A stretch of DNA of 64,000 bases from Hyphomonadaceae bacterium (GTDB taxonomy: Bacteria > Pseudomonadota > Alphaproteobacteria > Caulobacterales > Hyphomonadaceae): assembly GCA_022844345.1 (NCBI GenBank), contig JALHLU010000002.1:289028-353027 (forward strand), in the 5' to 3' direction. The notes under the pieces are model-generated. The model saw only the letters and a list, made by a program, of their open reading frames with translations. It was not told the origin of the DNA and made no database searches. Below, piece after piece: positions 27,348-35,765 of this stretch (position 1 is its first letter; every line of letters begins with the position of its first letter). Both the position numbers and the translations under genes were made by a program.

Positions 27348-27911
27348 TCAGCCCCGGCCTGGCAGGATTGGCGTGGTTGACCGATCAGCCAGCGCGGCGA
27401 CGTCGTTCCACCAATAGGCGACCAGCTGCACCAGCTTTCCGCCGACGCTGTCGGTCTTGCGGCCGGTCGGCTCGCCCCTGAGCGCTTCGTAGAAATCCCG
27501 GCCGCCGCCATTGTCGCGCAGCACCCACAAACCACAGGAAAACATGCCGCGACGGATGCTGTGATCGGCAGCCGCCTTCATCAGCACCCGGCCGATCCCG
27601 GCGCCACGATGTTCCTTCAGCACGTAGATCATGCCGATTTCGGAGTCCCACGGCGCAAAGGCTTCGCGTGATGCGCCCACGGTAAGGAAGCCGATGACGG
27701 TCTTGCCCTGGACCGCAACGAACACCTGCTCGTCGAGGTCCTCGCTGCGATGATCCAGCGCGGTGCGCCAGCGTGTGGTGAGGCGCTTCTGCGATAGGGT
27801 TTCGAGGTAGGCGTCATCGAGGATGCCGCGATAGGCTTCCTTCCAGGTGACGCAGTGCACGCGGGCAATGCCTGCGGCATCGGACGGCTCAGCAGCGCGA
27901 ATGTGGATCAT
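27348..27911 (-). CDS. GNAT-family N-acetyltransferase
   Basis: 187 residues from ATG 27911. IHIRAAEPSDAAGIARVHCV opens the fold; IGMIYVLKEHRGAGIGRVLM is the acetyl-CoA-binding motif A (R-x-x-G-x-G/A), near 110-125; ending with YEALRGEPTGRKTDSVGGK. The substrate is unknown. Confidence 0.87.
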   Translation of the reverse strand: MIHIRAAEPSDAAGIARVHCVTWKEAYRGILDDAYLETLSQKRLTTRWRTALDHRSEDLDEQVFVAVQGKTVIGFLTVGASREAFAPWDSEIGMIYVLKEHRGAGIGRVLMKAAADHSIRRGMFSCGLWVLRDNGGGRDFYEALRGEPTGRKTDSVGGKLVQLVAYWWNDVAALADRSTTPILPGRG

Positions 27912-28060
27912 GTGTCTACCTCCATCCGAACACCTCAAAGGTGATGGCGGTCGCGGCGATAGGCAAGTGCCGAGCATTCGACATCCGCAGCCCAGTCCTT
28001 TATTGGCGCGCCCACAAGCCTGATCCGCCGTTTCCGATTCGCCACGGACAGCCCCGCCCG

Positions 28061-28825
28061 ATGCCGTCTGCCGTCATCGCCCTCCTTCTGGCTGCAACCT
28101 TTGTAACCGCGACGATTTCCGGCATTTTCGGGATGGCGGGCGGCCTGATCCTGATGGGGGTGCTGGCCAGCCTCGTGCCGGTGGCGACGGCCATGGTTAT
28201 GCACGGCTTCATCCAGATCGTGTCGAACGGCTCACGGGCGTTTCTGCTCCGCCAGCACATATCGTGGGCAATCACGGGACGTTACGCCCTCGGGATTGGC
28301 GCCGCGATCGCTCTGATCTGGCTGATCGCGTGGCGGCCGACTCAGCCGGTGGTGTTCATCCTGCTGGGGCTTACGGGCTTGCTGGTGTGGGTCCCCAAGG
28401 GGTGGGTGGACATCAATGTGGAGCGGCGTTTCCAGGCCGAGCTCTGCGGCTTTCTGGTGCAGACACTGAACACGATTGCGGGCGTGGCCGGGCCGCTGCT
28501 CGACCTGTTTTTCGTGAAGAGTCAGATTCCGAGGCAGGCCGTTGTTGCGACCAAGGCGATCACGCAGGTGATGGCGCACGCGGTGAAGATCGCCTTCTGG
28601 GGATGGCCGCTGCTGGCCATGCTGTCAGCCCCAGATGGAGAGGCCATGGCCGGCCTTCCGCCGCTGTGGGTGTTTGCGGTGGTGGTTCCGCTGTCGCTGG
28701 CTGGGACGTGGCTGGGCGGCCTGATCCTCGAGCGGATGACGGATGCGAACTTCCGCACCTGGACAAAGTGGATCGTGACCGCGACTGGCCTCGTCTATCT
28801 CTGGCAGGGATTCAGCCTGCTATGA
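28061..28825 (+). CDS. TauE/SafE-family sulfite/anion exporter
   Basis: 254 residues, about eight membrane spans, from ATG 28061; the 40 residues before it in the open frame are hydrophilic and unlikely. The GIFGMAGGLILMGVL motif near residue 22 and the AGVAGPLLDLFFV repeat near 145 are the two family signatures. It is a predicted inner-membrane exporter of sulfite or sulfoacetate-like anions. Confidence 0.85.
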   Translation: MPSAVIALLLAATFVTATISGIFGMAGGLILMGVLASLVPVATAMVMHGFIQIVSNGSRAFLLRQHISWAITGRYALGIGAAIALIWLIAWRPTQPVVFILLGLTGLLVWVPKGWVDINVERRFQAELCGFLVQTLNTIAGVAGPLLDLFFVKSQIPRQAVVATKAITQVMAHAVKIAFWGWPLLAMLSAPDGEAMAGLPPLWVFAVVVPLSLAGTWLGGLILERMTDANFRTWTKWIVTATGLVYLWQGFSLL

Positions 28826-28826
28826 C

Positions 28827-29333
28827 CTATTCCACCGAGCAGAAGAGATCGTCGCCTGTCGCCTTGCGGCCAGCTTCACATCCAGCGGAGGTGAATGGGT
28901 CCATCACTTCGCTGAGCCAGGCGCTGCGCTGGTCGATCACAGCCATCGGCGTGACGCCGGTAGGCATCTCGCGCGTCCAGGCGGGCCATTCAGGCAACAC
29001 GCATGCCGCACCCGTCACCAGCCCCTTGGCGCAGACCTGATTGCGCAGCTCGATCACCATCGCAGCGCCCCGTTTGAGCGCAATGTCCGCGCGCAACATA
29101 TCGCTTTCTTCGAGCGCAGCAGGACTGACGGACGCTTCACGGGCGCCTTCGGTTGCGCGTTCGAGAATGACGGTCCACCGCTCGGCGCCGATCATGACAA
29201 CAAACGGATCAAGATCCTCCGGAGGGGTGTTGCCAATTTGCGGGGCGGAAGGCGCTGGTGCTGGGGGCGCGGCGGTGGCGCAGCCGGCCGCGAGCAGGCC
29301 GGCCAGTACCGCCGGCAGGGTCATGAATCGCAT
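28827..29333 (-). CDS. Hypothetical lipoprotein
   Basis: 168 residues with a lipoprotein signal (LAGLLAAGCATA, Cys18). It has an Ala/Pro-rich linker and a soluble domain ending with a pair of cysteines (SAGCEAGRKATGDDLFCSVE). It is tail-to-tail with the TauE gene, one base apart. I do not recognise it. Confidence 0.65.
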   Translation of the reverse strand: MRFMTLPAVLAGLLAAGCATAAPPAPAPSAPQIGNTPPEDLDPFVVMIGAERWTVILERATEGAREASVSPAALEESDMLRADIALKRGAAMVIELRNQVCAKGLVTGAACVLPEWPAWTREMPTGVTPMAVIDQRSAWLSEVMDPFTSAGCEAGRKATGDDLFCSVE

Positions 29334-29408
29334 GTGGGGCGTCCTCCTGCCGGGCAGGATAGCATCATCATTGGCGAAAATGCGCCGCGATTGCAGCGCG
29401 GGCAGGAC

Positions 29409-29894
29409 CTAGCTGCCCGTTGCCGCTAGGGCGCCACGGCTGACATCCGCATTCTTGCGTTCGGGCCCGACATATTCCGGGGTTTCAATGAAGGGGCGAG
29501 CCGAGGCGCAGGCCATGTTGACGCGCTTAAGCAGAACCTCGCCCGACGCTGGAAACAGCACGTATTCGTGGGCGCCGGCATTCATCACGGCATTGATCGT
29601 GGCAAGGTCGCGGCGCTGGGACACCGCCACGATCGGAATGCGCGGCTGGGGACTGTCAAGCGCGCGCCGAACATGACGAAGGGTCGCGAGGCCATCGTCG
29701 GAATCGGAGTCGCCATCAACATATACGACCAGCACGTGGGGCTCGGCTTCGGCGAAGGCATGGTCGAGCTGTTCTGAGGTCGTGGTGAGGAAGACGCGTC
29801 GTATTCCGGCGCCGCGCAGGGCCATGCGAAGGGTGAACGCTATGCCGGCGACGTTGCAGCAGATCAGGACATTGATGTCCGACGCATTCTTCAT
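29409..29894 (-). CDS. Degenerate CheY-like receiver protein
   Basis: 161 residues from ATG 29894. The receiver fold is recognisable: INVLICCNVAG (strand 1), HVLVVYVDGDSDSDDG with Asp in the phospho-acceptor position (eight residues before Gly), and AGAHEYVLFPAS. The acidic pair after strand 1 is replaced by CN, and the conserved Lys of strand 5 by Phe. Phosphorylation is therefore doubtful. The tail RPFIETPEYVGPERKN is typical of stand-alone receivers in Caulobacterales/Rhizobiales. It probably acts as a pseudo-receiver or adaptor. Confidence 0.75.
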   Translation of the reverse strand: MKNASDINVLICCNVAGIAFTLRMALRGAGIRRVFLTTTSEQLDHAFAEAEPHVLVVYVDGDSDSDDGLATLRHVRRALDSPQPRIPIVAVSQRRDLATINAVMNAGAHEYVLFPASGEVLLKRVNMACASARPFIETPEYVGPERKNADVSRGALAATGS

Positions 29895-29929
29895 GTAGCC
29901 CCCCCTGACTGGAGCCACACTACCGAGCG

Positions 29930-29941
29930 AACGTTAACGTT
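29930..29941. promoter_or_regulatory. Perfect palindrome upstream of the receiver gene
   Basis: AACGTTAACGTT, a perfect 12-bp dyad, lies 36 bp before the receiver start. It contains GTTAAC but does not fit the spaced CtrA consensus. It is a possible operator. Confidence 0.35.
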
Positions 29942-29968
29942 GGACTACCTTTTAGTAGCACATCCGTT

Positions 29969-31729
29969 TCAGGACAGCTGGTGCGCGACCAGGGTGGCAT
30001 AAGCGCCGGTACGGGCGACAAGCTCGTCGTGATGGCCAGATTCGACGCAGCGGCCGCCGGACAGGACGAAGATGCGATCGGCCTTGCGGACCGTGGCGAG
30101 CCGGTGGGCGATTACGATCACGGTGCGCTGCCCCGCCAACTGGCCGAGCGCCTGCTGGATGCGGGCTTCGCTTTCCGTGTCGAGCGCACTGGTCGCCTCA
30201 TCGAGCAGCAGGATGGGCGCATCCGACACCAGCGCCCGGGCGAGCGCGATGCGCTGGCGCTGGCCGCCGGAGAGGTTGCGGCCGCCCTCGCCTGCCAGCG
30301 TGTCCCACCTTTGCGGCAGGCCGTCGATGAAGTCGCAGGCGGCGATGCGGGCAGCGGCCTCTATCTCGGCGTGGGTGGCCCCGCGCTTTCCAAGGCCGAT
30401 ATTCTCGCGAATGCTGACGTCGAACAGGAAGGCGTCCTGCGAGACCAGCGACATATTCCGCCGCAACGAAGCGATGGTGAGATCGCGTACATTCCGGCCG
30501 TCGACGGTGATGGCGCCGCTGGAGGCGTCGTATAGGCGCATCAGCAGGCTGAAGACGGTCGACTTGCCCGCGCCGGAGGGGCCGACAATGGCGATGGTCT
30601 CGCCTGCCCGCGCTGAAAAGCTGAGCCCGCCAAGCGCGGGGCCGGCCCCAGGATAGGAGAAGGCGACGTCATCGAACGTCACGTCTCCGCGCGCGCGACC
30701 AAGGTCTTGCGCGCCGGGCGTGTCAGCGACGTGGACCGGCGCGTCAATTACGGCATAGACGCGCGTTGCAGCGGCCAGCCCTTCATTCACCACAGCATTG
30801 AGCGTTCCCAACGCCCTGATCTCCGGTGACGCGATGCCGATCGCAACGATGATGCCCAGCAGGTCGCCGACTGTGATGTCGCCGGATAGGGCGCGCCAGC
30901 CAGCGAAGGCGAAGAGGCCGGCGAGCGCAAGGCCGCCCACGATTTCGAGGAAGGGATCGACCAGCGCCTTTGCGCGGAGAACCTTCATGTAGAGCCGCGC
31001 ACGTTCGATGAAGCCCTTGCTGGCGCGATCCATCTGGTAGGGCTCGAGGCTGAACGCCTTGACCGTGCGGGCGCCCTGGAAGGCCTCGTTGAGGACGGAG
31101 GTGAGTTCACCGGCCTGTTCCTGCGCGCGGCGGGAGGAGTTGCGCACGCGATCGCCCAGCCGGATCACGGGATAGAAGGCGAGCGGATAGATGGTGAGGA
31201 GAAAGGCGGTGAGCAGCCAGTCGGTCATCAACATGAAGACGACGGCGGCAAGGATGGTGAGGGTCGACTTGGCGAGGTTGGTGGCGACGCGCAGTGACGC
31301 CTCGCGCACCAGCACCATGTCGTTGGCGAACTGCGAGACATACTCGCCGGAGTTCTTTGCCTGCAGGCGCGCAAAATCGCCCTCGATCAGGCGGGAGAAC
31401 AGCGCCTGCTGCAGTTTCACGATGGCGTTCTGGACGCCGCGATTGTTGGCCTGGGTCTGACCGTAAAGTGTGGGCGCGCGCACAGCGACAAGCGCGATGA
31501 TGACCAGAGGGGCGAGCGTGAAAACGCGCTGGTCACCCGCCTCCAGCCAGTCGGTCGCGAGGCTTATGATGGTGGAATAGCCGTAGGCGCAGGCGGCAGT
31601 GATCGCCGCAAACATGACGCCAAGTGCAAACCACGGCCATTGCGGCGCGAGCCACTCGCGCACAAAGCGCCGGGAGAACTTTCCCTGCCCGTCCTTGCCT
31701 GCTTTGGTCTTGCCCTGCCTGCCGGCCAT
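29969..31729 (-). CDS. ABC exporter, MsbA/ABCB-type (ATPase fused to permease)
   Basis: 586 residues. Six membrane spans occupy about 25-320. The ATPase follows with GPSGAGKS (Walker A) near 388, LSGGQRQRIALARAL (signature) near 490, ILLLDEATSALD (Walker B) and VIAHRLAT. It starts five bases after the DUF4170 stop, in the order pmbA-DUF4170-exporter. Its position next to lipid A genes suggests a lipid A flippase role (MsbA), though a paralogous drug or lipid exporter is possible. Confidence 0.88.
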   Translation of the reverse strand: MAGRQGKTKAGKDGQGKFSRRFVREWLAPQWPWFALGVMFAAITAACAYGYSTIISLATDWLEAGDQRVFTLAPLVIIALVAVRAPTLYGQTQANNRGVQNAIVKLQQALFSRLIEGDFARLQAKNSGEYVSQFANDMVLVREASLRVATNLAKSTLTILAAVVFMLMTDWLLTAFLLTIYPLAFYPVIRLGDRVRNSSRRAQEQAGELTSVLNEAFQGARTVKAFSLEPYQMDRASKGFIERARLYMKVLRAKALVDPFLEIVGGLALAGLFAFAGWRALSGDITVGDLLGIIVAIGIASPEIRALGTLNAVVNEGLAAATRVYAVIDAPVHVADTPGAQDLGRARGDVTFDDVAFSYPGAGPALGGLSFSARAGETIAIVGPSGAGKSTVFSLLMRLYDASSGAITVDGRNVRDLTIASLRRNMSLVSQDAFLFDVSIRENIGLGKRGATHAEIEAAARIAACDFIDGLPQRWDTLAGEGGRNLSGGQRQRIALARALVSDAPILLLDEATSALDTESEARIQQALGQLAGQRTVIVIAHRLATVRKADRIFVLSGGRCVESGHHDELVARTGAYATLVAHQLS

Positions 31730-31734
31730 CGCGC

Positions 31735-32001
31735 TCAGGCGTCGTGCGTCTTGCCGGTCTCGGGATCGAGAAGGCGGTGGGCGTGAAGGATGAAGTAGCG
31801 CATCTGGGCGTTGTCGACCGTGCGCTGGGCGGCGCCTCGCCAGGCGTCGTAGGCAGCCGCATAGTTCGGGAAGGCGCCGACGAAATCGACCGCCTTGAGG
31901 TCGATGAACTCGAGCCGGGCGATGTCTTTCAGTTCGCCGCCGAGCACGAGGTGCAGCAGTTGTTTTTCAGGCTTTGGCTTGTCCGTTTTCGGGCGGCTCA
32001 T
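31735..32001 (-). CDS. DUF4170 domain protein
   Basis: 88 residues from ATG 32001. The DUF4170 pattern is clear: LLHLVLGGELKDIARLEFID, VDFVGAFPNYAAAYDAWRGA and RYFILHAHRLLDPE. It is a small cytoplasmic alphaproteobacterial protein nearly always found beside pmbA and lipid A genes; its role is unknown. Confidence 0.88.
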   Translation of the reverse strand: MSRPKTDKPKPEKQLLHLVLGGELKDIARLEFIDLKAVDFVGAFPNYAAAYDAWRGAAQRTVDNAQMRYFILHAHRLLDPETGKTHDA

Positions 32002-32081
32002 CTGGGGCTCCTGCCTTGGGGCAGTTCGAGAGGGTGGATCAGCCGGTGGGATACCAGCGGCGGGGATTGGGCGCCAGCGGC

Positions 32082-33431
32082 CTATCGCCCGGCCAGTTGC
32101 ATTCCGTCGATCAGGATGCTGGGCGCGTTGGTGGACCCGCGAATCTCCAGGTCCGACCCCGGGACGGCGCGCAGCAGCATGGAGGGGATGTCGCCGGCAA
32201 CGGTCACCTCGGAGACGGGATAGGCCTTCTCCCCGTTCTCGAACCAGAAACCGGAAACGCCGACCGAATAATCGCCGGTGTTTGGGTTCAGCGAGGGGCC
32301 GAACATGCTGGTGACGAGCAGGCCCCGCCCAGCATCCGCCATCAGGCCCGCCAACGATTTCGGGCCGGGCTGGAGGTCGAGGTTGGACGTGGTGACGCCG
32401 GGAGGGTCGCCAAAGCCCATGCTGGCGAAGCCGTTCGGCTGAAGGCCAAGCTGGCGCGCGGCCGGACCGTTGAGCAGCCACTGGGTGAGGATGCCATCCT
32501 CGACCAGGGCGGTGCGCTTCACGGGTCTGCCCTCGCCATCGAAGGCGCGAGAGCCGAAGCCGCCCAGGCGGACCGGATCATCGACAAGGTTCACGCCGCT
32601 CGCGAAGACCTGCTTGCCCATCCGGTCCTTGAGGAACGACACGCCGCGGGCGACGGCCGGGCCCGCTATGGCGCCGATGAAGGCGCCGATCAGCCGCGCG
32701 GACAGTCGATTCTCGAAGATGACGGCAGCCGTCTGACTTTCGATTTTCCGGGCGCCGAGGCGGGCGGTGGCGCGCAGGCCCGCCTCCCGGCCGACCCATT
32801 CGGGGGATTTCAGGCGGGCGCGGCGGCGTTCGGAGGTGGTTTCATAATCCCGCTCCATCGCCCCATCGCGCTCGGCGATGGCGACGGCAACCATGGAGGA
32901 GATGCCGGAGGACTTATGGGCGGCAAAGCCGTTGGAGGCGGCAAGCCAAGTTGAGCCCGTGCTCCAGGATGCGCCGCAATCCGAGACCTGCTTCACGCCG
33001 GGCACGGCGAGCGCGACAGCCTCCATATCCGCGGCGCGGCGTTCAAGTTCGGGAGCCTCCGGCGTGTCGTCGCAGTCGAGATCGAGATCAATGTGTTCGC
33101 ACGTGATCTCGGAGGCTTCGGCAAGGCCACAGTACTTGTCCTCGGGTGCAAGCTTGGCCATCGCGACGACGCGTTCGCTGAGAGCCCGCAGGCCTGCAGG
33201 GGAGAGGTCCGAGCCGGATACGCTGGCCTGGCGGCGGCCAACGAGGGCACGCAGGGCGATGCCGCGCGACTCCTCACGCTCGACCGACTCAAGCTCACCC
33301 TTGCGTACCTCGACCGAGAGGCTGGCGTTCTGCGAGAGGCGAACGTCGGCGGCGTCTGCGCCAGCCTTCAGCGTGTTCGCGAGCAGCGACTGGAGGAGGT
33401 CGGCGTAGGCCGGGGAATCTTGATGCGTCAT
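32082..33431 (-). CDS. pmbA: TldD/PmbA-family metalloprotease, PmbA type
   Basis: 449 residues from ATG 33431; the earlier frame runs into the family A repeat. Visible are VEVRKGELESVEREESRGIA near 40, LRALVGRRQASVSGSDLS, and in the C-terminal half SVSFLKDRMGKQVFASGVNL-type sequence and TSMFGPSLNPNTGDYSVGVS. It is the partner of TldD in maturing modified peptides and degrading antitoxins; tldD itself is not in this window. It lacks the HExxH of TldD, as expected. Confidence 0.9.
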   Translation of the reverse strand: MTHQDSPAYADLLQSLLANTLKAGADAADVRLSQNASLSVEVRKGELESVEREESRGIALRALVGRRQASVSGSDLSPAGLRALSERVVAMAKLAPEDKYCGLAEASEITCEHIDLDLDCDDTPEAPELERRAADMEAVALAVPGVKQVSDCGASWSTGSTWLAASNGFAAHKSSGISSMVAVAIAERDGAMERDYETTSERRRARLKSPEWVGREAGLRATARLGARKIESQTAAVIFENRLSARLIGAFIGAIAGPAVARGVSFLKDRMGKQVFASGVNLVDDPVRLGGFGSRAFDGEGRPVKRTALVEDGILTQWLLNGPAARQLGLQPNGFASMGFGDPPGVTTSNLDLQPGPKSLAGLMADAGRGLLVTSMFGPSLNPNTGDYSVGVSGFWFENGEKAYPVSEVTVAGDIPSMLLRAVPGSDLEIRGSTNAPSILIDGMQLAGR

Positions 33432-33511
33432 GGGCTGTATGTGACCCCTGCCCGGCAAAAGGCCAAGAGCGGACTGGTGTCGCGGTTCGCCTGCGGTTGT
33501 GGGTGAGGAGA

Positions 33512-33634
33512 GAGACCCCCACCTATCCTCCCCCTTCAAGGGAAGGAACTCTGAAGCACGAATGCTCTTCAACGTCAGGCAGGCTGGCGCAGCAAGGTCC
33601 CTCCCCCTGAAGGGGGAGGACAGGTGGGGGTCTC
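33512..33634. repeat. Paired inverted repeat, family A variant core
   Basis: The arms are related to those at 13325-13445: flank AGACCCCCACCT and its complement AGGTGGGGGTCT are conserved. The core is different, here CCTCCCCCTTCAGGGGGAGG instead of CCGCCCCCTAAACGGGGCGG. Both cores are self-complementary. The copy lies between pmbA and a small membrane-protein gene. Confidence 0.82.
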
Positions 33635-33659
33635 GCTCAGCGAGTCCCCTTGTCGCGAA

Positions 33660-34022
33660 CTACTTGGCGCGCGGCAGGCGGTCGTTGATGTCGTCGCGGA
33701 TGTCCAGCAGCGTGACCAGCAGGCCGCAGATCAGCGTTGCCGCGATCCAGCCCACAATCAGGCCGATGACGATGGAGACCGCCGTAAGCGTCGGCTGCGT
33801 CAGCACCATGCCGGGGTCGAGCTTTGGCGCAAGCGCCACTTGCCCGGTAGCCGGATCAATCGCGCCGGCGGCGACGAGCACCGCTCCGCTTGAGGTGAAT
33901 TCGGACAGGATACCCTGGATCTGGTTGCGGTTCAGGAACACGCCGAACGTGTAGAGGGCGATGATTCCGAAGTAAGCGTTGTAGACCAGGAACCGGAAGC
34001 TGTTGATAATGAAGAACTTCAT
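33660..34022 (-). CDS. Small membrane protein with two spans
   Basis: 120 residues from ATG 34022 (GGAGG seven bases upstream). Spans at about 10-30 and 82-108 flank a periplasmic part, with the short acidic end DIRDDINDRLP. I do not recognise a family. It sits between pmbA and the phosphatase. Confidence 0.65.
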   Translation of the reverse strand: MKFFIINSFRFLVYNAYFGIIALYTFGVFLNRNQIQGILSEFTSSGAVLVAAGAIDPATGQVALAPKLDPGMVLTQPTLTAVSIVIGLIVGWIAATLICGLLVTLLDIRDDINDRLPRAK

Positions 34023-34120
34023 GAACACCCCTCCACGCGGACGTTCATTCTTTCTAGCCCTCGCCAAGACAACAAGCGAACGCTTTTTTGCGACATCTGC
34101 CGATTGTCACGAAGCCGCCG

Positions 34121-34807
34121 TTATTCGCGGCGCAGCAACTGATCGAAATTCAGCTTCCACTTGCGCGACTTCAGGAAGCGGGCTTTCAGGGCGGCCCGGT
34201 CATATCCCTGCGTCACCCACGCCATGAAGCTGAGCCCCTTCGCGGCGCCCTCCTGCAGGTAGGTGTCGAAGTAGAAATCGAGCACCCCTGTCTTGCCCTG
34301 ACGGATATGCAAATACTTGAAGGACAGTTGTTCAACCGCCTGTTCGATCGTCAGGCCCTTGCGGAAATGCATGTAGAGCACCGCCATAATTCCGGCCCGG
34401 TCCGCGCCGGACTTGCAGTGCATAAGCGCCGGATAAGCGATTGAATCGAAGAGATGTTTCGCTTCCAGAACCTTTTCGGGCGGCGGGATTTCCCGCGAGA
34501 ACATCTGGAAATCGACCAGTTCGATACCTTGCCGGGCGCAGGCTTCCTTTTCCAGCAGGTAGTAGCCTCTCGGGCTCTCGCCACGCAGATTGAGGATCGT
34601 CTTGAGGCCCAGCTCCTTCGCGTATCGGGCGATATGTTCCGGGGATGGCTGGTTTGCCCGGTACATCTCGTCCGAGATCTGGTGGAGATTGCGGAAGCGG
34701 TAGCGCAGGAAGCCATGGTCGCCCCACACCAGCTCGCGCTGGGCGCGCTGGCGGCCTGCCGGCGTGTCGAGGTCGATGGGTAGGGCCAAGGCTGCTCCGC
34801 CGGTCAT
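34121..34807 (-). CDS. Protein-tyrosine-phosphatase-like (dual-specificity fold) phosphatase
   Basis: 228 residues. The active-site loop HCKSGADRAG has Cys131 and Arg137, the CX5R signature; a general-acid Asp is plausible at D99. ILNLRGESPR and LYRxxQP-like MYRANQPSPEH are typical of the bacterial dual-specificity/inositol phosphatase group. It lies directly divergent from DUF374-waaA-lpxK-lpxL. Caulobacter CtpA, a PTP-like phosphatase, has been tied to lipid A structure (from memory), so lipid A or a lipid phosphate is a plausible substrate here. Confidence 0.82.
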   Translation of the reverse strand: MTGGAALALPIDLDTPAGRQRAQRELVWGDHGFLRYRFRNLHQISDEMYRANQPSPEHIARYAKELGLKTILNLRGESPRGYYLLEKEACARQGIELVDFQMFSREIPPPEKVLEAKHLFDSIAYPALMHCKSGADRAGIMAVLYMHFRKGLTIEQAVEQLSFKYLHIRQGKTGVLDFYFDTYLQEGAAKGLSFMAWVTQGYDRAALKARFLKSRKWKLNFDQLLRRE

Positions 34808-34946
34808 TGGTCGCTAGATGCCGCTTTCGGGCGGGAATGCAAGCGCCTGCGCCATCAGGTCCTCAGTTCAGGCGGGCCAGGACCGGGGCGGCCGGTCGCA
34901 GAGGGGACGGATGGCGAGCGGCGTCACAGATAGTATATAGCGCCTC

Positions 34947-35765
34947 ATGTCGAAGCCTCGCCGCCAGTCGCCCGTGATTCCCTGGATCGGGGGCACCCTG
35001 ATCTGGATGTACATGTCGCTGCTGGCGCACACGATGCGCTGGCGCGTGGAAGGCATCGATCACATGCGCGAACTGTGGGCCAGCCCGCAGGGCTGGGTCG
35101 CCGCGACCTGGCACTCGCGCATCCTGCTGATGCCGTATGCGCAAATCAAGAAACGCCCGAAATGGCCGAAGCCGCCCCACCCTGCCACCCTGATGGTCTC
35201 GCCCTCGAAGGACGGCGAGTTCACCAAGCGCGCCGGAACATGGCTCGGGCTTCACATTATCCGCGGCTCGTCCTCGGGCCGGAGCGACAAGAGCAAGCGC
35301 GGCGTGTCGGCCGCGCGTGAGTCCATGGAAGTGATGAAGAAGGGCGGCTGCATCGTCATGACGATCGATGGACCGAAAGGCCCACGCGAAGTGGTGGGCA
35401 TCGGCACGATCAAGCTGGCGCAGCAGATGGGCGTGCCGATCCTTATCTATGGCCTCTCCGCCAACGCCAAGCGGCTGGATACGTGGGACCGCCTGCTCTG
35501 GCCCCGCCCGTTTGCGCGCGGCGCGGTGGTGATCCCTGAGCCGATTCCGACATCGAAGAGCATGGACAGCGAGGAACTGCGCCTGCGCGTCGAGATGGCG
35601 CTGAAGGAAGCAACGCGGCGCGCCGATGAACTCGTTGGCCTCGCGCCTGACACAGCGCCGCCGTGGAAGAAGCAGGAAGCGGCGGTTGAGCCTCAGGCCG
35701 AGGTATCCGCCCAGCCGCCCGCAATCCCGCCGGCCGAGACCAAGATTGAGCAACGGGCAACGTGA
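34947..35765 (+). CDS. DUF374 lysophospholipid acyltransferase family protein
   Basis: 272 residues. After a short membrane segment (residues about 10-30), VAATWHSRILLMPYAQ replaces the usual H-x4-D-type block. MVSPSKDGEFTKRAGTWLGL and KGGCIVMTIDGPKGPREVVG are characteristic of the DUF374/LPLAT-like proteins beside waaA in alphaproteobacteria. It ends with an Ala/Pro/Glu-rich tail. It is the first gene of a four-gene operon, and its stop overlaps waaA by GTGA. The acyl acceptor is probably a lipid A precursor, not proven. Confidence 0.85.
   Translation: MSKPRRQSPVIPWIGGTLIWMYMSLLAHTMRWRVEGIDHMRELWASPQGWVAATWHSRILLMPYAQIKKRPKWPKPPHPATLMVSPSKDGEFTKRAGTWLGLHIIRGSSSGRSDKSKRGVSAARESMEVMKKGGCIVMTIDGPKGPREVVGIGTIKLAQQMGVPILIYGLSANAKRLDTWDRLLWPRPFARGAVVIPEPIPTSKSMDSEELRLRVEMALKEATRRADELVGLAPDTAPPWKKQEAAVEPQAEVSAQPPAIPPAETKIEQRAT

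Noticed and set aside
27227-27481. Short plus-strand frame reading TDIKAPLISPGLAGLAWLTD
   Set aside because: It runs into the GNAT gene antisense, becomes Arg-rich and has no recognisable family; it could be a gene remnant but cannot be supported.
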